Source of the DNA: Anaerobacillus alkalilacustris
Lineage (GTDB): Bacteria; Bacillota; Bacilli; Bacillales; Anaerobacillaceae
Length of the DNA: 54,707 bases
Assembly (NCBI RefSeq): GCF_001866005.1
Contig: NZ_MLQR01000024.1
Span: 1 to 54,707 of the forward strand
Reading direction: 5' to 3'
The notes under the pieces were generated by a model. It saw only the letters and a program-made list of their open reading frames with translations, was not told where the DNA came from and did not search any database. The first letter of the stretch is position 1. Every line of letters begins with the position of its first letter. This document shows, in pieces, positions 34,962 to 44,208 of this stretch. A program made the translations under genes and the position numbers.

Positions 34962-36509
34962 ATGGATAAAAGTGACAGGACAGTTTTTAAAGTTTCGGTT
35001 GGTATCGCTGCTCTTTTTGTATTAATTGGTGTCCTTATTCCTAATCAGTTAGGTCAAGCAATGGTTGTTGCTCAAACCTTTGTGCTTGAATCTTTTGGTT
35101 GGTTTTATCAACTAGTAGCTACATTTTTTCTTGTTTTTGCTATTTATATGATCTTTAGTAAATTTGGCAAGATTAAACTTGGAAAAGAAGATGCTAAACC
35201 AGAATTTAGTAGACCGACATGGTTTGCGATGTTATTCTCAGCAGGTATGGGGATAGGACTGTTATTCTATGGTGTAGCGGAACCAATTGCTCATTTTGCT
35301 TCACCACCAATGGGAGAGGGCAGTACAGAACAATCTGCAATTATGGGGATGCGTTATACTTGGCTTCATTGGGGCTTACATGCTTGGGCTATTTATGCAA
35401 TAGTTGCTCTAGCACTTGCTTATCAAAAGTTTAGAAAAGACGCACCGGGATTAATGAGCGCTACACTTTATCCTGTGCTTGGTGAAAAGGTGAAAGGTCC
35501 GATTGGTAAAACAGTCGATGTCGTAGCAGTTTTTGCAACTTTATTTGGAGTAGCAGCTTCATTAGGTTTAGGCTCTCAACAAATAAACGCAGGACTAGAA
35601 TATCTTATTGGTATTCCTAATAACTTTATGGTACAAATGTTAATTATGGGTATCATAACAGTTCTTTTCATCATCTCAGCAAACACAGGAATTTCTCGAG
35701 GCATAAAGTATTTAAGTAATATTAACATGTCGTTAGCGACATTACTTTTATTTGCAATGCTAATCCTTGGTCCTACGCTATTTTTACTTAATATGTTTAC
35801 TACAAGTCTTGGTAGCTATGTACAAAATGTTGCTCTTATGGGTTTACGTTTATCACCTTTTGATGGAAATGAAGCAGCCTTTACACAAGGGTGGACAGTA
35901 TTTTATTGGGCATGGTGGATTTCATGGACACCATTTGTCGGTATGTTCATTGCTCGTGTTTCAAAAGGGAGAACGATACGCGAATTCACAATAGCGGTAT
36001 TACTAGTCCCAACAGTTGTTTGTGGTCTCTGGTTTACGGTCTTTGGTGGAACCGGGATATATTTAGAATTAATTCAAGGTTTAAATGTATCAGGTCAGGG
36101 ACTTGAAACAGCGTTATTTTACGTATATCAACATCTACCTTTCGGAATAGTTCTTTCTATTTTAACAGTAGCATTGATAACAACATTTTTTGTTACTTCA
36201 GCTGATTCGGCAACGTTTGTATTAGGAATGCTGACAACTGGTGGGAAGTTAAACCCTAACAATCGAGTTAAGGTTACGTGGGGAATTATTCTTGTCGCGT
36301 CAACTTTAGTATTAATGGCTTCTGGAGGGTTAGCCGGTTTACAAACAGCTATCATTGTTAGTGCTCTACCGCTTACCTTTATCGTGTTAATCATGTGCTA
36401 TGGATTGGTAAAAGGACTTAATAAAGATTTAAAAGAACAAAATAAAGCTAAAGATATAACAGCGGTGAATAAAAAGGAGAAAAAAATAGTTGGTAAGACT
36501 GCTATATAA
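34962..36509 (+). CDS. BCCT-family transporter (betaine/choline type, OpuD-like)
   Basis: A 515-residue sodium- or proton-coupled transporter with twelve membrane helices. Family motifs are GMGIGLLFYGVAEPIAHF in TM3 and the TM8 box FYWAWWISWTPFVGMFIARV followed by SKGRTIREF. The tryptophan-rich TM8 box is typical of glycine betaine and choline carriers such as OpuD and BetP. The C-terminus is short and charged (KKEKKIVGK), without the long osmosensory tail of BetP. It is a single gene with its own terminator and probably takes up a compatible solute. The exact substrate is not decidable. Confidence 0.93.
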   Translation: MDKSDRTVFKVSVGIAALFVLIGVLIPNQLGQAMVVAQTFVLESFGWFYQLVATFFLVFAIYMIFSKFGKIKLGKEDAKPEFSRPTWFAMLFSAGMGIGLLFYGVAEPIAHFASPPMGEGSTEQSAIMGMRYTWLHWGLHAWAIYAIVALALAYQKFRKDAPGLMSATLYPVLGEKVKGPIGKTVDVVAVFATLFGVAASLGLGSQQINAGLEYLIGIPNNFMVQMLIMGIITVLFIISANTGISRGIKYLSNINMSLATLLLFAMLILGPTLFLLNMFTTSLGSYVQNVALMGLRLSPFDGNEAAFTQGWTVFYWAWWISWTPFVGMFIARVSKGRTIREFTIAVLLVPTVVCGLWFTVFGGTGIYLELIQGLNVSGQGLETALFYVYQHLPFGIVLSILTVALITTFFVTSADSATFVLGMLTTGGKLNPNNRVKVTWGIILVASTLVLMASGGLAGLQTAIIVSALPLTFIVLIMCYGLVKGLNKDLKEQNKAKDITAVNKKEKKIVGKTAI

Positions 36510-36536
36510 GTAAATACTAATTACGGGTAGTTTCAA

Positions 36537-36570
36537 AAGGCACTTCTAAATAATAGAAGTGTCTTTTTTC
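36537..36570 (+). terminator. Rho-independent terminator of the BCCT gene
   Basis: AAGGCACTTCTA pairs with TAGAAGTGTCTT and is followed by a T-run, about 28 bases after the stop codon. Nothing else is evident in 36571-36780. Confidence 0.85.
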
Positions 36571-36780
36571 ATAAAATAGATTATTTTTTCAGACTACAGT
36601 AGGTAAACTAAGGTGTACCCTTGCACTCTTTTACACTTGAAAGATAAGGGTTAAGAAAAAAATATGAAAGTTAAAAACTTTTTTATAAGTTGTAAGGTAT
36701 ATAGAGTGATTTAATTAATTGGATCTCTAAACATCATAATTGATCTGATTAAAAAAACAATAACGAGGAGAGGAAAGAAA

Positions 36781-37380
36781 ATGAAAAACCTATTATTTTT
36801 TATTTTGTTTTCAAGCTTACTAGTTCTAGGGACTGCTTGTTCACCTGATGAAGGAACGCAAATCCCTGAAAGTGAAGACTCTATAGAAGAAAAAAATGAA
36901 CAAGAAGAAGCAGAAAAAGAAGAAATAGATAATGAAGTTAGTATCGAAGAAGAAACATCAAAGGAAGAAGTAGAAACCGAACAGAAGGAATCTAAGCAAG
37001 AAGATTCTAACCTGAATCAGGAAGAAAGTGCATCGGAAGTTGATCAAGATATTGTCACCTTATTAAAAGGTAAAGCTATTGTAGGAAAGGAAATTAATGA
37101 TGTGAAGCAATTACTCGGCGAGCCAAATGTTAATCATAAAGATACGATTATGCATGCATGGAGATATGATTATACGGAAGATGGCTACAAGTATAGTAAC
37201 GAGCTTATATCTGTCGATGTTGCGGGTTTGACAGAGCGAAGTATGAACGCGCAAGTTTTCGTATACTTTGAAAACAATAAGGTTTCTTCAGTTTCTATTT
37301 ATTATTTCACAGATGAAGATATTATGCATTACCGTGAAACAAAGGAAGGGTTTGAAGAATACTCTGCAAGTGCAGATTAA
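36781..37380 (+). CDS. Lipoprotein with acidic linker and SmpA/OmlA-like domain
   Basis: A 199-residue exported protein of unknown function. The signal peptide ends LGTACS, with the lipidated Cys near residue 20. Residues ~25-95 are an extremely acidic Glu/Lys/Ser linker without structure-forming hydrophobics, probably spanning the wall. The folded part (~97-195) contains KAIVGKEINDVKQLLGEPN, reminiscent of the G-x-s-x-x-e-V-x-x-l-l-G-x-P motif of SmpA/OmlA/BLIP-fold domains, then aromatic beta-strand-like segments. The start has a GAGGAGAGG ribosome binding site. It is a single gene flanked by terminators. The fold suggestion is from pattern only. Confidence 0.75.
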   Translation: MKNLLFFILFSSLLVLGTACSPDEGTQIPESEDSIEEKNEQEEAEKEEIDNEVSIEEETSKEEVETEQKESKQEDSNLNQEESASEVDQDIVTLLKGKAIVGKEINDVKQLLGEPNVNHKDTIMHAWRYDYTEDGYKYSNELISVDVAGLTERSMNAQVFVYFENNKVSSVSIYYFTDEDIMHYRETKEGFEEYSASAD

Positions 37381-37412
37381 TTACTTTATGAAAAAAATAG
37401 GGAAATGATGTG

Positions 37413-37449
37413 AAAAATCCTTACTACATGGTAGTAGGGATTTTTTTTC
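37413..37449 (+). terminator. Rho-independent terminator after the lipoprotein gene
   Basis: AAAAATCCTTACTAC pairs with GTAGTAGGGATTTTT around ATG, followed by a further T-run. Confidence 0.9.
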
Positions 37450-37482
37450 TTTTCAGGGAATAAAGGTTTTTTCAGTTAGTTA

Positions 37483-37532
37483 TTGTAAATGACCTTATTA
37501 TTACATAAAATAAAAGTGAGTAATCACTCATT
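37483..37532 (+). promoter_or_regulatory. Promoter and TetR-type operator of the ABC-2 exporter
   Basis: TTGTAA (37483-37488), a 17-base spacer and TAAAAT (37506-37511) form the promoter. The palindrome TGAGTAATCACTCA (37517-37530) follows directly, over the predicted transcription start. The core AGTAATCACT is identical to that in the doxX operator at 40263-40278. Confidence 0.65.
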
Positions 37533-37552
37533 AAATGATGGGAGGTCAGCAA

Positions 37553-38284
37553 ATGATGAATACTTCTTTAAAAGTACAAGTAACAAATGTTTGTAAAAGC
37601 TTTGAAAATAATTTAGTCTTACAAAACATTAATTTAGATGTTAATGAAGGTGAAATTTTTGGATTGCTTGGTCCATCTGGTGCAGGGAAAACAACGTTAG
37701 TAAAAATGATTGCAGGTATCAACAATGCAGACAGTGGGACGATTCGTGTATTAAATGTATTGATGCCGAACCTATCATTACTTAAGAAGGTTGGGTTTAT
37801 GGCTCAATCAAATGCATTATATGGTGAACTTACAGCTTTAGAAAACCTAGATTTTTTTGCCGCAATTTACGGATTGAGAGGTAGTATAAGAAAAGCCAGA
37901 ATTGATTCAGTCATGGATTTAGTTAAGCTTACAGAAAATCTGAGGAAGCCAGTAAGCCAATATTCTGGGGGAATGAAAAGAAGGTTATCCTTAGCTATAT
38001 CATTGTTACACGAACCAGAAATATTAATCTTAGATGAACCTACAGTGGGGATTGATCCGGTACTAAGGCAGTCTGTGTGGAACGAACTTAAGAGGCTAAG
38101 TGAAAACGGTACGACTATAATAGTTACAACCCATGTAATGGATGAAGCAGAAAAGTGTGAGCGTTTAGCATTACTTCAGGATGGTCATATAATAGCAACT
38201 GGATCTCCAGAAGAGTTAAAGGAGAAAACAAATGCATCTTCAATCGAAGAAGTTTTTTTACAATATGGAGGTGCTGATGTATGA
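37553..38284 (+). CDS. ABC-2 type exporter, ATP-binding protein
   Basis: An ABC ATPase of the DrrA/NodI class, about 243 residues from the ATG at 37553, chosen because the GGGAGGT ribosome binding site (37540-37546) lies six bases upstream. An ATG at 37535 is in frame but lies before that site. Walker A is GPSGAGKTT, the signature is YSGGMKRRL, Walker B is ILILDEPTVGIDP and the switch is TTHVMDEA. The stop overlaps the permease start in ATGA. The palindromic operator lies over its promoter, so the TetR protein encoded downstream is the likely repressor. Confidence 0.92.
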   Translation: MMNTSLKVQVTNVCKSFENNLVLQNINLDVNEGEIFGLLGPSGAGKTTLVKMIAGINNADSGTIRVLNVLMPNLSLLKKVGFMAQSNALYGELTALENLDFFAAIYGLRGSIRKARIDSVMDLVKLTENLRKPVSQYSGGMKRRLSLAISLLHEPEILILDEPTVGIDPVLRQSVWNELKRLSENGTTIIVTTHVMDEAEKCERLALLQDGHIIATGSPEELKEKTNASSIEEVFLQYGGADV

Positions 38285-39303
38285 AGGTAAAAGCATTAGT
38301 TATAAGAATTATACGGCAGTTTATAAGAGATAGACGAACAATTGCGATGATTATCATCGCGCCTATGTTTATCCTTTGGTTAGTTTCTCTTGTTTTTGCT
38401 GGAGAAAAATATGAGCCAACAGTTGGGTTTGTAGGTGGGGATGAAAGGATTGCTAAAAAGTTTGAAAATGCAGTGATGTTTAACGAAGAAAAAGGTGCGT
38501 TAACTGCTTTAATAAACACAGAAATTGATGGATATTTAGTTATTCAAGAAAGCTCACCAACGATCGTTATTGAAGGAACTGATCCAGCTATTAATAATGC
38601 TGTAATTCATATGGTTCAAATAGCGATACAAAGTCTCCAAAATTCACATGTCGAAAATCAACCGAAACCTGAAATCGTTTATTATTATGGTTCTGAAGAT
38701 ATGAGTACATTTGATAATATTGGTCCTTTTTTGATTGGTTTCTTTGTTTTTTTCTTTGTATTTATTATAGCAGGAGTATCTTTTCTTAGAGAAAGAACGA
38801 GTGGTACTTTAGAAAAATTATTATCAACACCACTGAAGCGTTGGGAGATCGTTATTGGTTATGTGTTAGGATTTGGGGTATTTACAACCATACAATCAAC
38901 GATTATCGTCTTTTTTTCTATAAAAATTTTGGGAATGACGATGATAGGGTCAATTTGGTTAGTATTGTTAGTTACCCTTATTTTATCAATAACAGCCCTT
39001 ACTCTTGGAACTTTACTCTCTGCATTTGCGAAAACTGAGTTACAAATGATTCAATTTATTCCAATTGTCATTGTCCCTCAAGTATTTTTCTCAGGTTTAT
39101 TTAATGTTGATACGATGGTTCCGTGGCTTAAATCATTAAGCATTATTATGCCTTTAACCTATGGTGGAGAAGCAATGCGAGATATAATGTTACGAGGAAA
39201 AGGATTATCAGATATAGTGTTTAACTTAACAATTTTAATGTTATGTTCTATTGGTTTTATGATATTAAATAATCTTGCTTTAAAAAAACACCGTAAGATC
39301 TAG
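38281..39303 (+). CDS. ABC-2 type exporter, permease
   Basis: A 340-residue ABC-2 membrane protein: one helix at ~20-40, a long extracytoplasmic region (~45-140) and five helices in ~145-335. Typical features are RDRRTIAMIIIAPMFILWLV at the N-terminus, and SFLRERTSGTLEKLLSTPLK with PLTYGGEAMRDI in the core. The long first outer loop is the YhgE/YhaP-like ABC2_membrane_3 layout, found in drug and lipid exporters. It overlaps the ATPase gene by four bases. The TetR gene follows 71 bases later. The substrate is unknown. Confidence 0.9.
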   Translation: MKVKALVIRIIRQFIRDRRTIAMIIIAPMFILWLVSLVFAGEKYEPTVGFVGGDERIAKKFENAVMFNEEKGALTALINTEIDGYLVIQESSPTIVIEGTDPAINNAVIHMVQIAIQSLQNSHVENQPKPEIVYYYGSEDMSTFDNIGPFLIGFFVFFFVFIIAGVSFLRERTSGTLEKLLSTPLKRWEIVIGYVLGFGVFTTIQSTIIVFFSIKILGMTMIGSIWLVLLVTLILSITALTLGTLLSAFAKTELQMIQFIPIVIVPQVFFSGLFNVDTMVPWLKSLSIIMPLTYGGEAMRDIMLRGKGLSDIVFNLTILMLCSIGFMILNNLALKKHRKI

Positions 39304-39374
39304 AGAAATTGTCTGATATTGGGTAAAGGTTTATAATGATAGTACTCTTATAGTGATTAAAGGAGAAAATAAAT

Positions 39375-40034
39375 ATGTCGCAATCAGATTCATTAAGGGA
39401 ACTATTATTATTTGATGTAAGCAACGAAGTAAAATACAGTGAAAAGCAATTAAAAATTTTAGAAGCCGCTATTGAAACTTTTTCTGAGAAAGGTTATGCA
39501 GCGACATCGACGAATGAAATTGCAAAAAAAGCTGGAGTAGCAGAAGGAACGATATTTCGTCATTACCATACTAAAAAAGAATTACTTATAGCTATTGTTT
39601 CTCCTTTAATGACGAAACTTGTCGGGCCACATATGGCAAAAGATTTTGCTAAAAATATATTTGAAGTGGAATATAAAAGTTTTAAAGATTTTATTAGAAA
39701 GTTAGCTTTAAATAGGTATGAGTTTGTAAAAAAACATTCATTAGTTGTTAGGATTCTCCTTCAAGAAATTTCGCTTCACGATGAATTGAAAGAGCCTTAC
39801 ATGAAATTGTTTCAGGATCATATCTACGAAAAATTTAAAAATAAGATAGTTGAATTTCAAGATAAAGGAGAAGTTGTTCCGTTACCACCTGATACAATTA
39901 TACGTTTAATAATAACGACGATTGTTGGAACTCTTGTGTCAATGTTTGTGCTGTTACCTGAAAAAAAATGGGATTATGAACTAGAAATGAACAGTACGAT
40001 TCAATTATTAGTGAATGGTTTAATAGTGAAGTAA
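39375..40034 (+). CDS. TetR-family regulator, predicted repressor of exporter and doxX
   Basis: A 219-residue TetR/AcrR protein. The HTH lies at about residues 25-75: AAIETFSEKGYAATSTNEIA, then KKAGVAEGTIFRHYHTKKEL. The C-terminal ligand domain (80-215) is not informative. It lies behind the exporter genes and before doxX, all on the same strand. Both neighbouring promoters carry the palindrome with core AGTAATCACT, so the simplest model is that this protein controls both. No copy of that palindrome is seen before its own gene, so it may be expressed by read-through from the exporter operon and thus be autoregulated. Confidence 0.9.
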   Translation: MSQSDSLRELLLFDVSNEVKYSEKQLKILEAAIETFSEKGYAATSTNEIAKKAGVAEGTIFRHYHTKKELLIAIVSPLMTKLVGPHMAKDFAKNIFEVEYKSFKDFIRKLALNRYEFVKKHSLVVRILLQEISLHDELKEPYMKLFQDHIYEKFKNKIVEFQDKGEVVPLPPDTIIRLIITTIVGTLVSMFVLLPEKKWDYELEMNSTIQLLVNGLIVK

Positions 40035-40116
40035 CATGTTTAAATACCCTATTAAAAGTAAATCTTATCATCATCAAAACAACTCTGTTTAAGGATAGGA
40101 TACTACTACAACGGTA

Positions 40117-40157
40117 GAAAACCTTACTTTCTGTATTTAAGAAGGGAAGGTTTTTTC
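40117..40157 (+). terminator. Rho-independent terminator after the TetR gene
   Basis: GAAAACCTT..TTTC pairs imperfectly with GAAGGGAAGGTTTTTTC, followed by TATTTG. The T-run lies within and after the right arm. Confidence 0.7.
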
Positions 40158-40220
40158 TATTTGTGAGGTTATCACTATTGTCACAGTTTATCCAAAGAAA
40201 AGTAACAAATCCGTCAAACT

Positions 40221-40278
40221 TTGCTCAACTATTCACAAAATAATGTATTATACTTAAAGTAAGTTAGTAATCACTAAC
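40221..40278 (+). promoter_or_regulatory. doxX promoter region with TetR-type operator
   Basis: The -10 candidate TATTAT (40246-40251) lies 19 bases after TTGCTC. The perfect inverted repeat GTTAGT-AATC-ACTAAC (40263-40278) covers the predicted transcription start. Its AGTAATCACT core equals that before the ABC-2 exporter. The operator placement relative to the -10 is also the same. Confidence 0.65.
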
Positions 40279-40317
40279 TAACACAAAATTTATTATGAAA
40301 TAAGGAGTGAAGGACTT

Positions 40318-40839
40318 ATGTTTATGAATTTATTAAGAAATAACGTATATGCATCTGGAATATTAACGGTGTTAAGAATATATTTAGGTTGGAAGTGGTT
40401 AACTGCAGGTTGGGGTAAAATCACAGGCGAACCTTTCAATGCTGCTGGATATTTAAATGGTTCAGTCAATAATCCGGTAATGAGTGGAGAAAGTATAGTG
40501 TATCCTAAATATGTGGCGTTTTTAGAAAATGTAGCTATTCCTAATGCTGATCTTTTTAGCTTTATGGTTGCATGGGGAGAGTTCTTAGTAGGATTAGGAT
40601 TAATTTTAGGAGTACTAACAACAGCAGCAGCATTTTTCGGAGTTGTGATGAACTTCAGTTTCATGTTTGCGGGAACAGTATCAACAAATCCGTGGATGAT
40701 CTTAATTTCAATGTTTATTTTAGCAGCAGGTGCTAATGCTGGAAAATTTGGTGGAGACCGTTGGGTATTACCATATTTAAAGCAATTGGTATTCGGTAAG
40801 CTAATTAAGAAAACAAACAATGTAGAAACTACAGCATAA
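40318..40839 (+). CDS. DoxX-family membrane protein
   Basis: A 173-residue protein with four membrane segments, at about 15-35, 75-100, 100-120 and 125-145. The family signature RIYLGWKWLTAGWGKITGEPF lies near the N-terminus. Related proteins are the thiosulfate:quinone oxidoreductase DoxD/DoxX and Bacillus CatD- or MhqP-like members that are induced by quinones, diamide or similar electrophiles. Control by a TetR repressor would fit a stress-response role. Two in-frame ATGs (40318, 40324) are both served by GGAGTGAAGGA; the first is used here. A terminator follows. Confidence 0.87.
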   Translation: MFMNLLRNNVYASGILTVLRIYLGWKWLTAGWGKITGEPFNAAGYLNGSVNNPVMSGESIVYPKYVAFLENVAIPNADLFSFMVAWGEFLVGLGLILGVLTTAAAFFGVVMNFSFMFAGTVSTNPWMILISMFILAAGANAGKFGGDRWVLPYLKQLVFGKLIKKTNNVETTA

Positions 40840-40852
40840 TATAAGTTAAATA

Positions 40853-40888
40853 GAGAGTACACGACTTACATTGGTCGTGTACTTTTTG
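40853..40888 (+). terminator. Rho-independent terminator of doxX
   Basis: AGTACACGAC pairs perfectly with GTCGTGTACT around TTACATTG, followed by TTTTTG. Confidence 0.9.
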
Positions 40889-40963
40889 CATCTCTTCTTG
40901 GTATATAGTTAGGAAAGTACTTGCGACAGATTGAATATTACCATCCTAAAAATAATTGATTTT

Positions 40964-41012
40964 GTTAAAAAATAATTATTTTTAACCCAATTTTTTCCTT
41001 TTTGTGTATAAT
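40964..41012 (+). promoter_or_regulatory. Palindrome and -10 box upstream of the second RND pump
   Basis: A 23-bp near-perfect palindrome, GTTAAAAAATAATTATTTTTAAC (given as arms GTTAAAAA and TTTTTAAC around an AT-rich centre, 40964-40986), overlaps the expected -35 region. A consensus TATAAT lies at 41007-41012. It could bind a repressor of the pump. The regulator is unknown. Confidence 0.45.
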
Positions 41013-41045
41013 TAAAATTGTTTGTGATATAGAGGAGGAGAACTT

Positions 41046-44000
41046 ATGAGTTTATTACGTTTACTTATGTCTAGAAAAAAAATTGTAGGTTTAATGGTTG
41101 TATTTATTTTAATCATTGGTGTGTATGGGGCTGGTAAACTTGACCGAGAATTGTTTCCAACCATATCATTTGATGGTGCACAAGTCTATGTAAATGCAGG
41201 GCAAATGTCAACGTTAGATGTAGAGCAGGAAGTTACTAAGCCAATAGAACGAGTACTTAACGATATAAGTGGAATTAAACATATTCAGAGTACTTCTACC
41301 ATTGGTGTTAGTCTAATAACAGTCCAAGCAGAAGAGGGGTTAGGTGAAGAAGTATTTAAAGAAATAGAAACTTCAATGATCGGTTTGGAGAATCAACTTT
41401 CTGGGGTTAATTTTATATCTACTTACCAATTTTCTACTGAGCAGCCTTATGAGTTTTATATGACGATTAAAGACGGTCCAATGGATAAAATGACTGAATT
41501 TGCAAAGCAAGTAGTGAAGCCGCGTATTGAGGCATTGCCAGAGGTTCGAGAAGTTAGTTTAGAGGGAATAGAAAATAAGGAAGTTCTTGTAGAATTAGAT
41601 TTAAATCAACTTCAAGATTTACAACTTTCTCCCCAACAAGTTGTCCAAATAATTCATCAGGCAAATAATGATACATCAATTGTTACGTTAGAAGGAGAAA
41701 GTGGAAAGCCAACAGTGAGGTGGACGACAAATTTGTCAACTATTGATAATGTTAAGTCAATTGAAATTCCTACTGTTGCTGGAATAAAACAACTAAGTGA
41801 AGTAGCAAAAGTCTACGAGGAAAATAATACAACGACTTCAGTCGGATGGAATAATGGTACAAGAGAATTTATTTTTGTTCAAATAGGTAGGGCATCGGAT
41901 GTTACACAGGTAGAAATGGCAGCTAGTGTCCGACAAGAGTTAGAAAAGATAGATGAGGAAGGGCTAGTTAATGATTTTGTTTTTGAAGAGTTGGTTGCTC
42001 AAGCTGATTATGTAACAGATACCATTGAAGGTGTAAGTACAAATGTTATGTTAGGTGGAATTATTGCTTTACTTGTTCTTATATTGTTTTTAAGAAACCT
42101 TCGTGCAACTTTTATTATTGGTTTATCTATCCCGTTATCGATTTTATTAACGTTCACAGGTATGTGGTTATTTGATTATAGCTTTAATATATTAACTCTT
42201 ATTGGATTAGGACTTGGAATTGGAATGATGGTCGATTCTTCGATTGTTATTTTAGAATCGATTTATAGAAAAAAAGAGGAAGGTTATAAAAAACTAGATG
42301 CAGTTTTAGCTGGAGTTAAGGAAGTTGCAACAGCAGTAATTGCATCAATGTTAACGACTATCGTTGTTTTTGTACCGATTGGACTTCTCGGTGGTGAAAT
42401 CGGTCAATTTATGATTGTTTTATCGATCATCGTAGTCATTACTTTAGTGAGTTCAGTTATTGTAGCATTTACACTTATTCCAACTTTAAGTGAAAATTTC
42501 TTGAAATTAAAGAATAAAAAGCATGGGCGCCAGGAAGGTCGAATTGTATTAAATTACGGAAGGTTAATTTCTTGGGTAACTAGAAAAAAGCGAAATCGAT
42601 ACAGTATTATCGTTATATTCTTGGCAGTTTTTATAAGCTCTTTATTATTAATCACTAAAATTCCAATGTCAGTTATGCCTGATGTTTTAAATCGATATGC
42701 TGAAATTATGGTTCAGCTTGAAAGTGGACTAACGCCAGCTGATAGGGAAGAAATTGCCATTGAAATCAATAAGACATTAAATGAGATCGATGATGTAGAA
42801 AATAATTTAATCATGGATAATGTTGATGCATTTTTTGTTCTAATTAACATGACACCAGAAGAGACTGCAACCCTACATCAAACTGAAGTTAACGAAGAAA
42901 TAAATAGAGGATTACGTGAACTACAAAAAGACTACCCTGTTCAAAATGTAGGTACTGCCGATTTTTCTGGCTTAAGTTTCCCAGTTAATATTGAAATTAA
43001 AGGTGAAGAGTTTGAGAGACTAGATCAAATAGCAAATGAGTTAGAGTTGAAACTTGCATCAGTTGAGGGTTTGGTAGGTATTACATCGTCATCAAACAAA
43101 AACATGGCTGAAGAGCTAATTGAATTCAAATATGAAAATATGAAGAAAGATAGTGTAACTGCTACACAACTATTTTCACAAATGAAAGATTGGTCTATTC
43201 GGATACCGGCTGGTGAACTTAAACGGGAGGATTTACTATCACCAATTTTTGTAACAACAAATGTAAATATCAAAAATAAAGAAGATTTATTAAAGCAAAA
43301 GATTGCTACAATTAATGGAAATAAAAATTTATCTACTTATTTACGACTAGTAGAATTTGAAGTGCCGACGGAAGTGACACGAAAAGATGGAGAAAGAATG
43401 GTAACAGTATTTGCAGATATTGAAGGAAGAGATTTAGGTTCAATTAATCGTGAAATTGAAGAGGTACTAAAAAACTATGAAGCTCCTGTTGGCTATTCGA
43501 TTACAACAGCTGGGCGTTTGCAAGAGCAAAAAGAAGCCCAGCAAGATATGCTTATCATAGTAGGGATTGCGATTTTTCTCGTTTATGTCGTTATGACTGT
43601 TCAGTTTAATAGCTTTATACACCCTGTCATTGTGATGTCAATCATTCCATTGACAGTAACTGGAGCTTTATTCGGGTTACTACTTACCCAATCTCAATTA
43701 AGTATCTTGTCGGGAATGGGGATGGTGTTTTTAATTGGTATTGTATTGAACAATGCAATTCTTTTCATTGATCGAACGAATCAGCTTCGTGTTCAGGGGT
43801 ATCATCCAAATGAAGCTCTCGTTGAAGCCGGGAAAAATCGCCTCCGTCCAATTTTTATGACAACATTGACAACAGTTGGTGGTATGCTTCCGCTAGCAAT
43901 TGCGTCTGGTACAGCGAGTAACTATCAATCTCCTTTAGCGATCGTTATTATTTCGGGATTATTATTTGCAACGTTTATTACATTACTCCTCATTCCGTCT

Positions 44001-44102
44001 GTATATCTTTTATTTGAAGATCTAAAAAACGGATTAAGTAGGTTGTTATTTAGAAAGTCCAAAAGGCGTAATATGAAAAGAGACATAGGTCTAGATAAAT
44101 AA
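41046..44102 (+). CDS. RND-family efflux pump, stand-alone
   Basis: A 1018-residue HAE-RND type transporter, the same family as the pump at 21148 but clearly divergent in sequence. The TM4 proton-relay region reads GIGMMVDSSIVILESI. Twelve membrane helices are expected, with blocks at ~330-480 and ~835-1000. N-terminal RELFPTISFDGAQVYVNAGQ is the usual start of porter domain PN1. No membrane fusion protein gene is adjacent, unlike the first pump. It may borrow that adaptor or work alone, as proposed for SwrC-type pumps. The ATG has GAGGAGGAG six bases upstream. It is a single gene. Confidence 0.92.
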   Translation: MSLLRLLMSRKKIVGLMVVFILIIGVYGAGKLDRELFPTISFDGAQVYVNAGQMSTLDVEQEVTKPIERVLNDISGIKHIQSTSTIGVSLITVQAEEGLGEEVFKEIETSMIGLENQLSGVNFISTYQFSTEQPYEFYMTIKDGPMDKMTEFAKQVVKPRIEALPEVREVSLEGIENKEVLVELDLNQLQDLQLSPQQVVQIIHQANNDTSIVTLEGESGKPTVRWTTNLSTIDNVKSIEIPTVAGIKQLSEVAKVYEENNTTTSVGWNNGTREFIFVQIGRASDVTQVEMAASVRQELEKIDEEGLVNDFVFEELVAQADYVTDTIEGVSTNVMLGGIIALLVLILFLRNLRATFIIGLSIPLSILLTFTGMWLFDYSFNILTLIGLGLGIGMMVDSSIVILESIYRKKEEGYKKLDAVLAGVKEVATAVIASMLTTIVVFVPIGLLGGEIGQFMIVLSIIVVITLVSSVIVAFTLIPTLSENFLKLKNKKHGRQEGRIVLNYGRLISWVTRKKRNRYSIIVIFLAVFISSLLLITKIPMSVMPDVLNRYAEIMVQLESGLTPADREEIAIEINKTLNEIDDVENNLIMDNVDAFFVLINMTPEETATLHQTEVNEEINRGLRELQKDYPVQNVGTADFSGLSFPVNIEIKGEEFERLDQIANELELKLASVEGLVGITSSSNKNMAEELIEFKYENMKKDSVTATQLFSQMKDWSIRIPAGELKREDLLSPIFVTTNVNIKNKEDLLKQKIATINGNKNLSTYLRLVEFEVPTEVTRKDGERMVTVFADIEGRDLGSINREIEEVLKNYEAPVGYSITTAGRLQEQKEAQQDMLIIVGIAIFLVYVVMTVQFNSFIHPVIVMSIIPLTVTGALFGLLLTQSQLSILSGMGMVFLIGIVLNNAILFIDRTNQLRVQGYHPNEALVEAGKNRLRPIFMTTLTTVGGMLPLAIASGTASNYQSPLAIVIISGLLFATFITLLLIPSVYLLFEDLKNGLSRLLFRKSKRRNMKRDIGLDK

Positions 44103-44107
44103 TCATA

Positions 44108-44134
44108 ATAAAAGTCCCCCTCACTTGAGGGGGA
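44108..44134 (+). terminator. Hairpin after the second RND gene
   Basis: TCCCCCTCA pairs with TGAGGGGGA around a very short loop. No long T-run follows, although AAATAATAG does, so termination strength is uncertain. Confidence 0.6.
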
Positions 44135-44208
44135 TAAATAATAGTGTTGGTACCGCTTTCTTTTCGGTGGAACAAAAACAGGTTTAACTCAATATTAGAG
44201 AAATATTT

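Noticed and set aside
40293..40862. 189-codon minus-strand frame
   Set aside because: It is the antisense of the DoxX gene, which has the family signature, promoter and operator.
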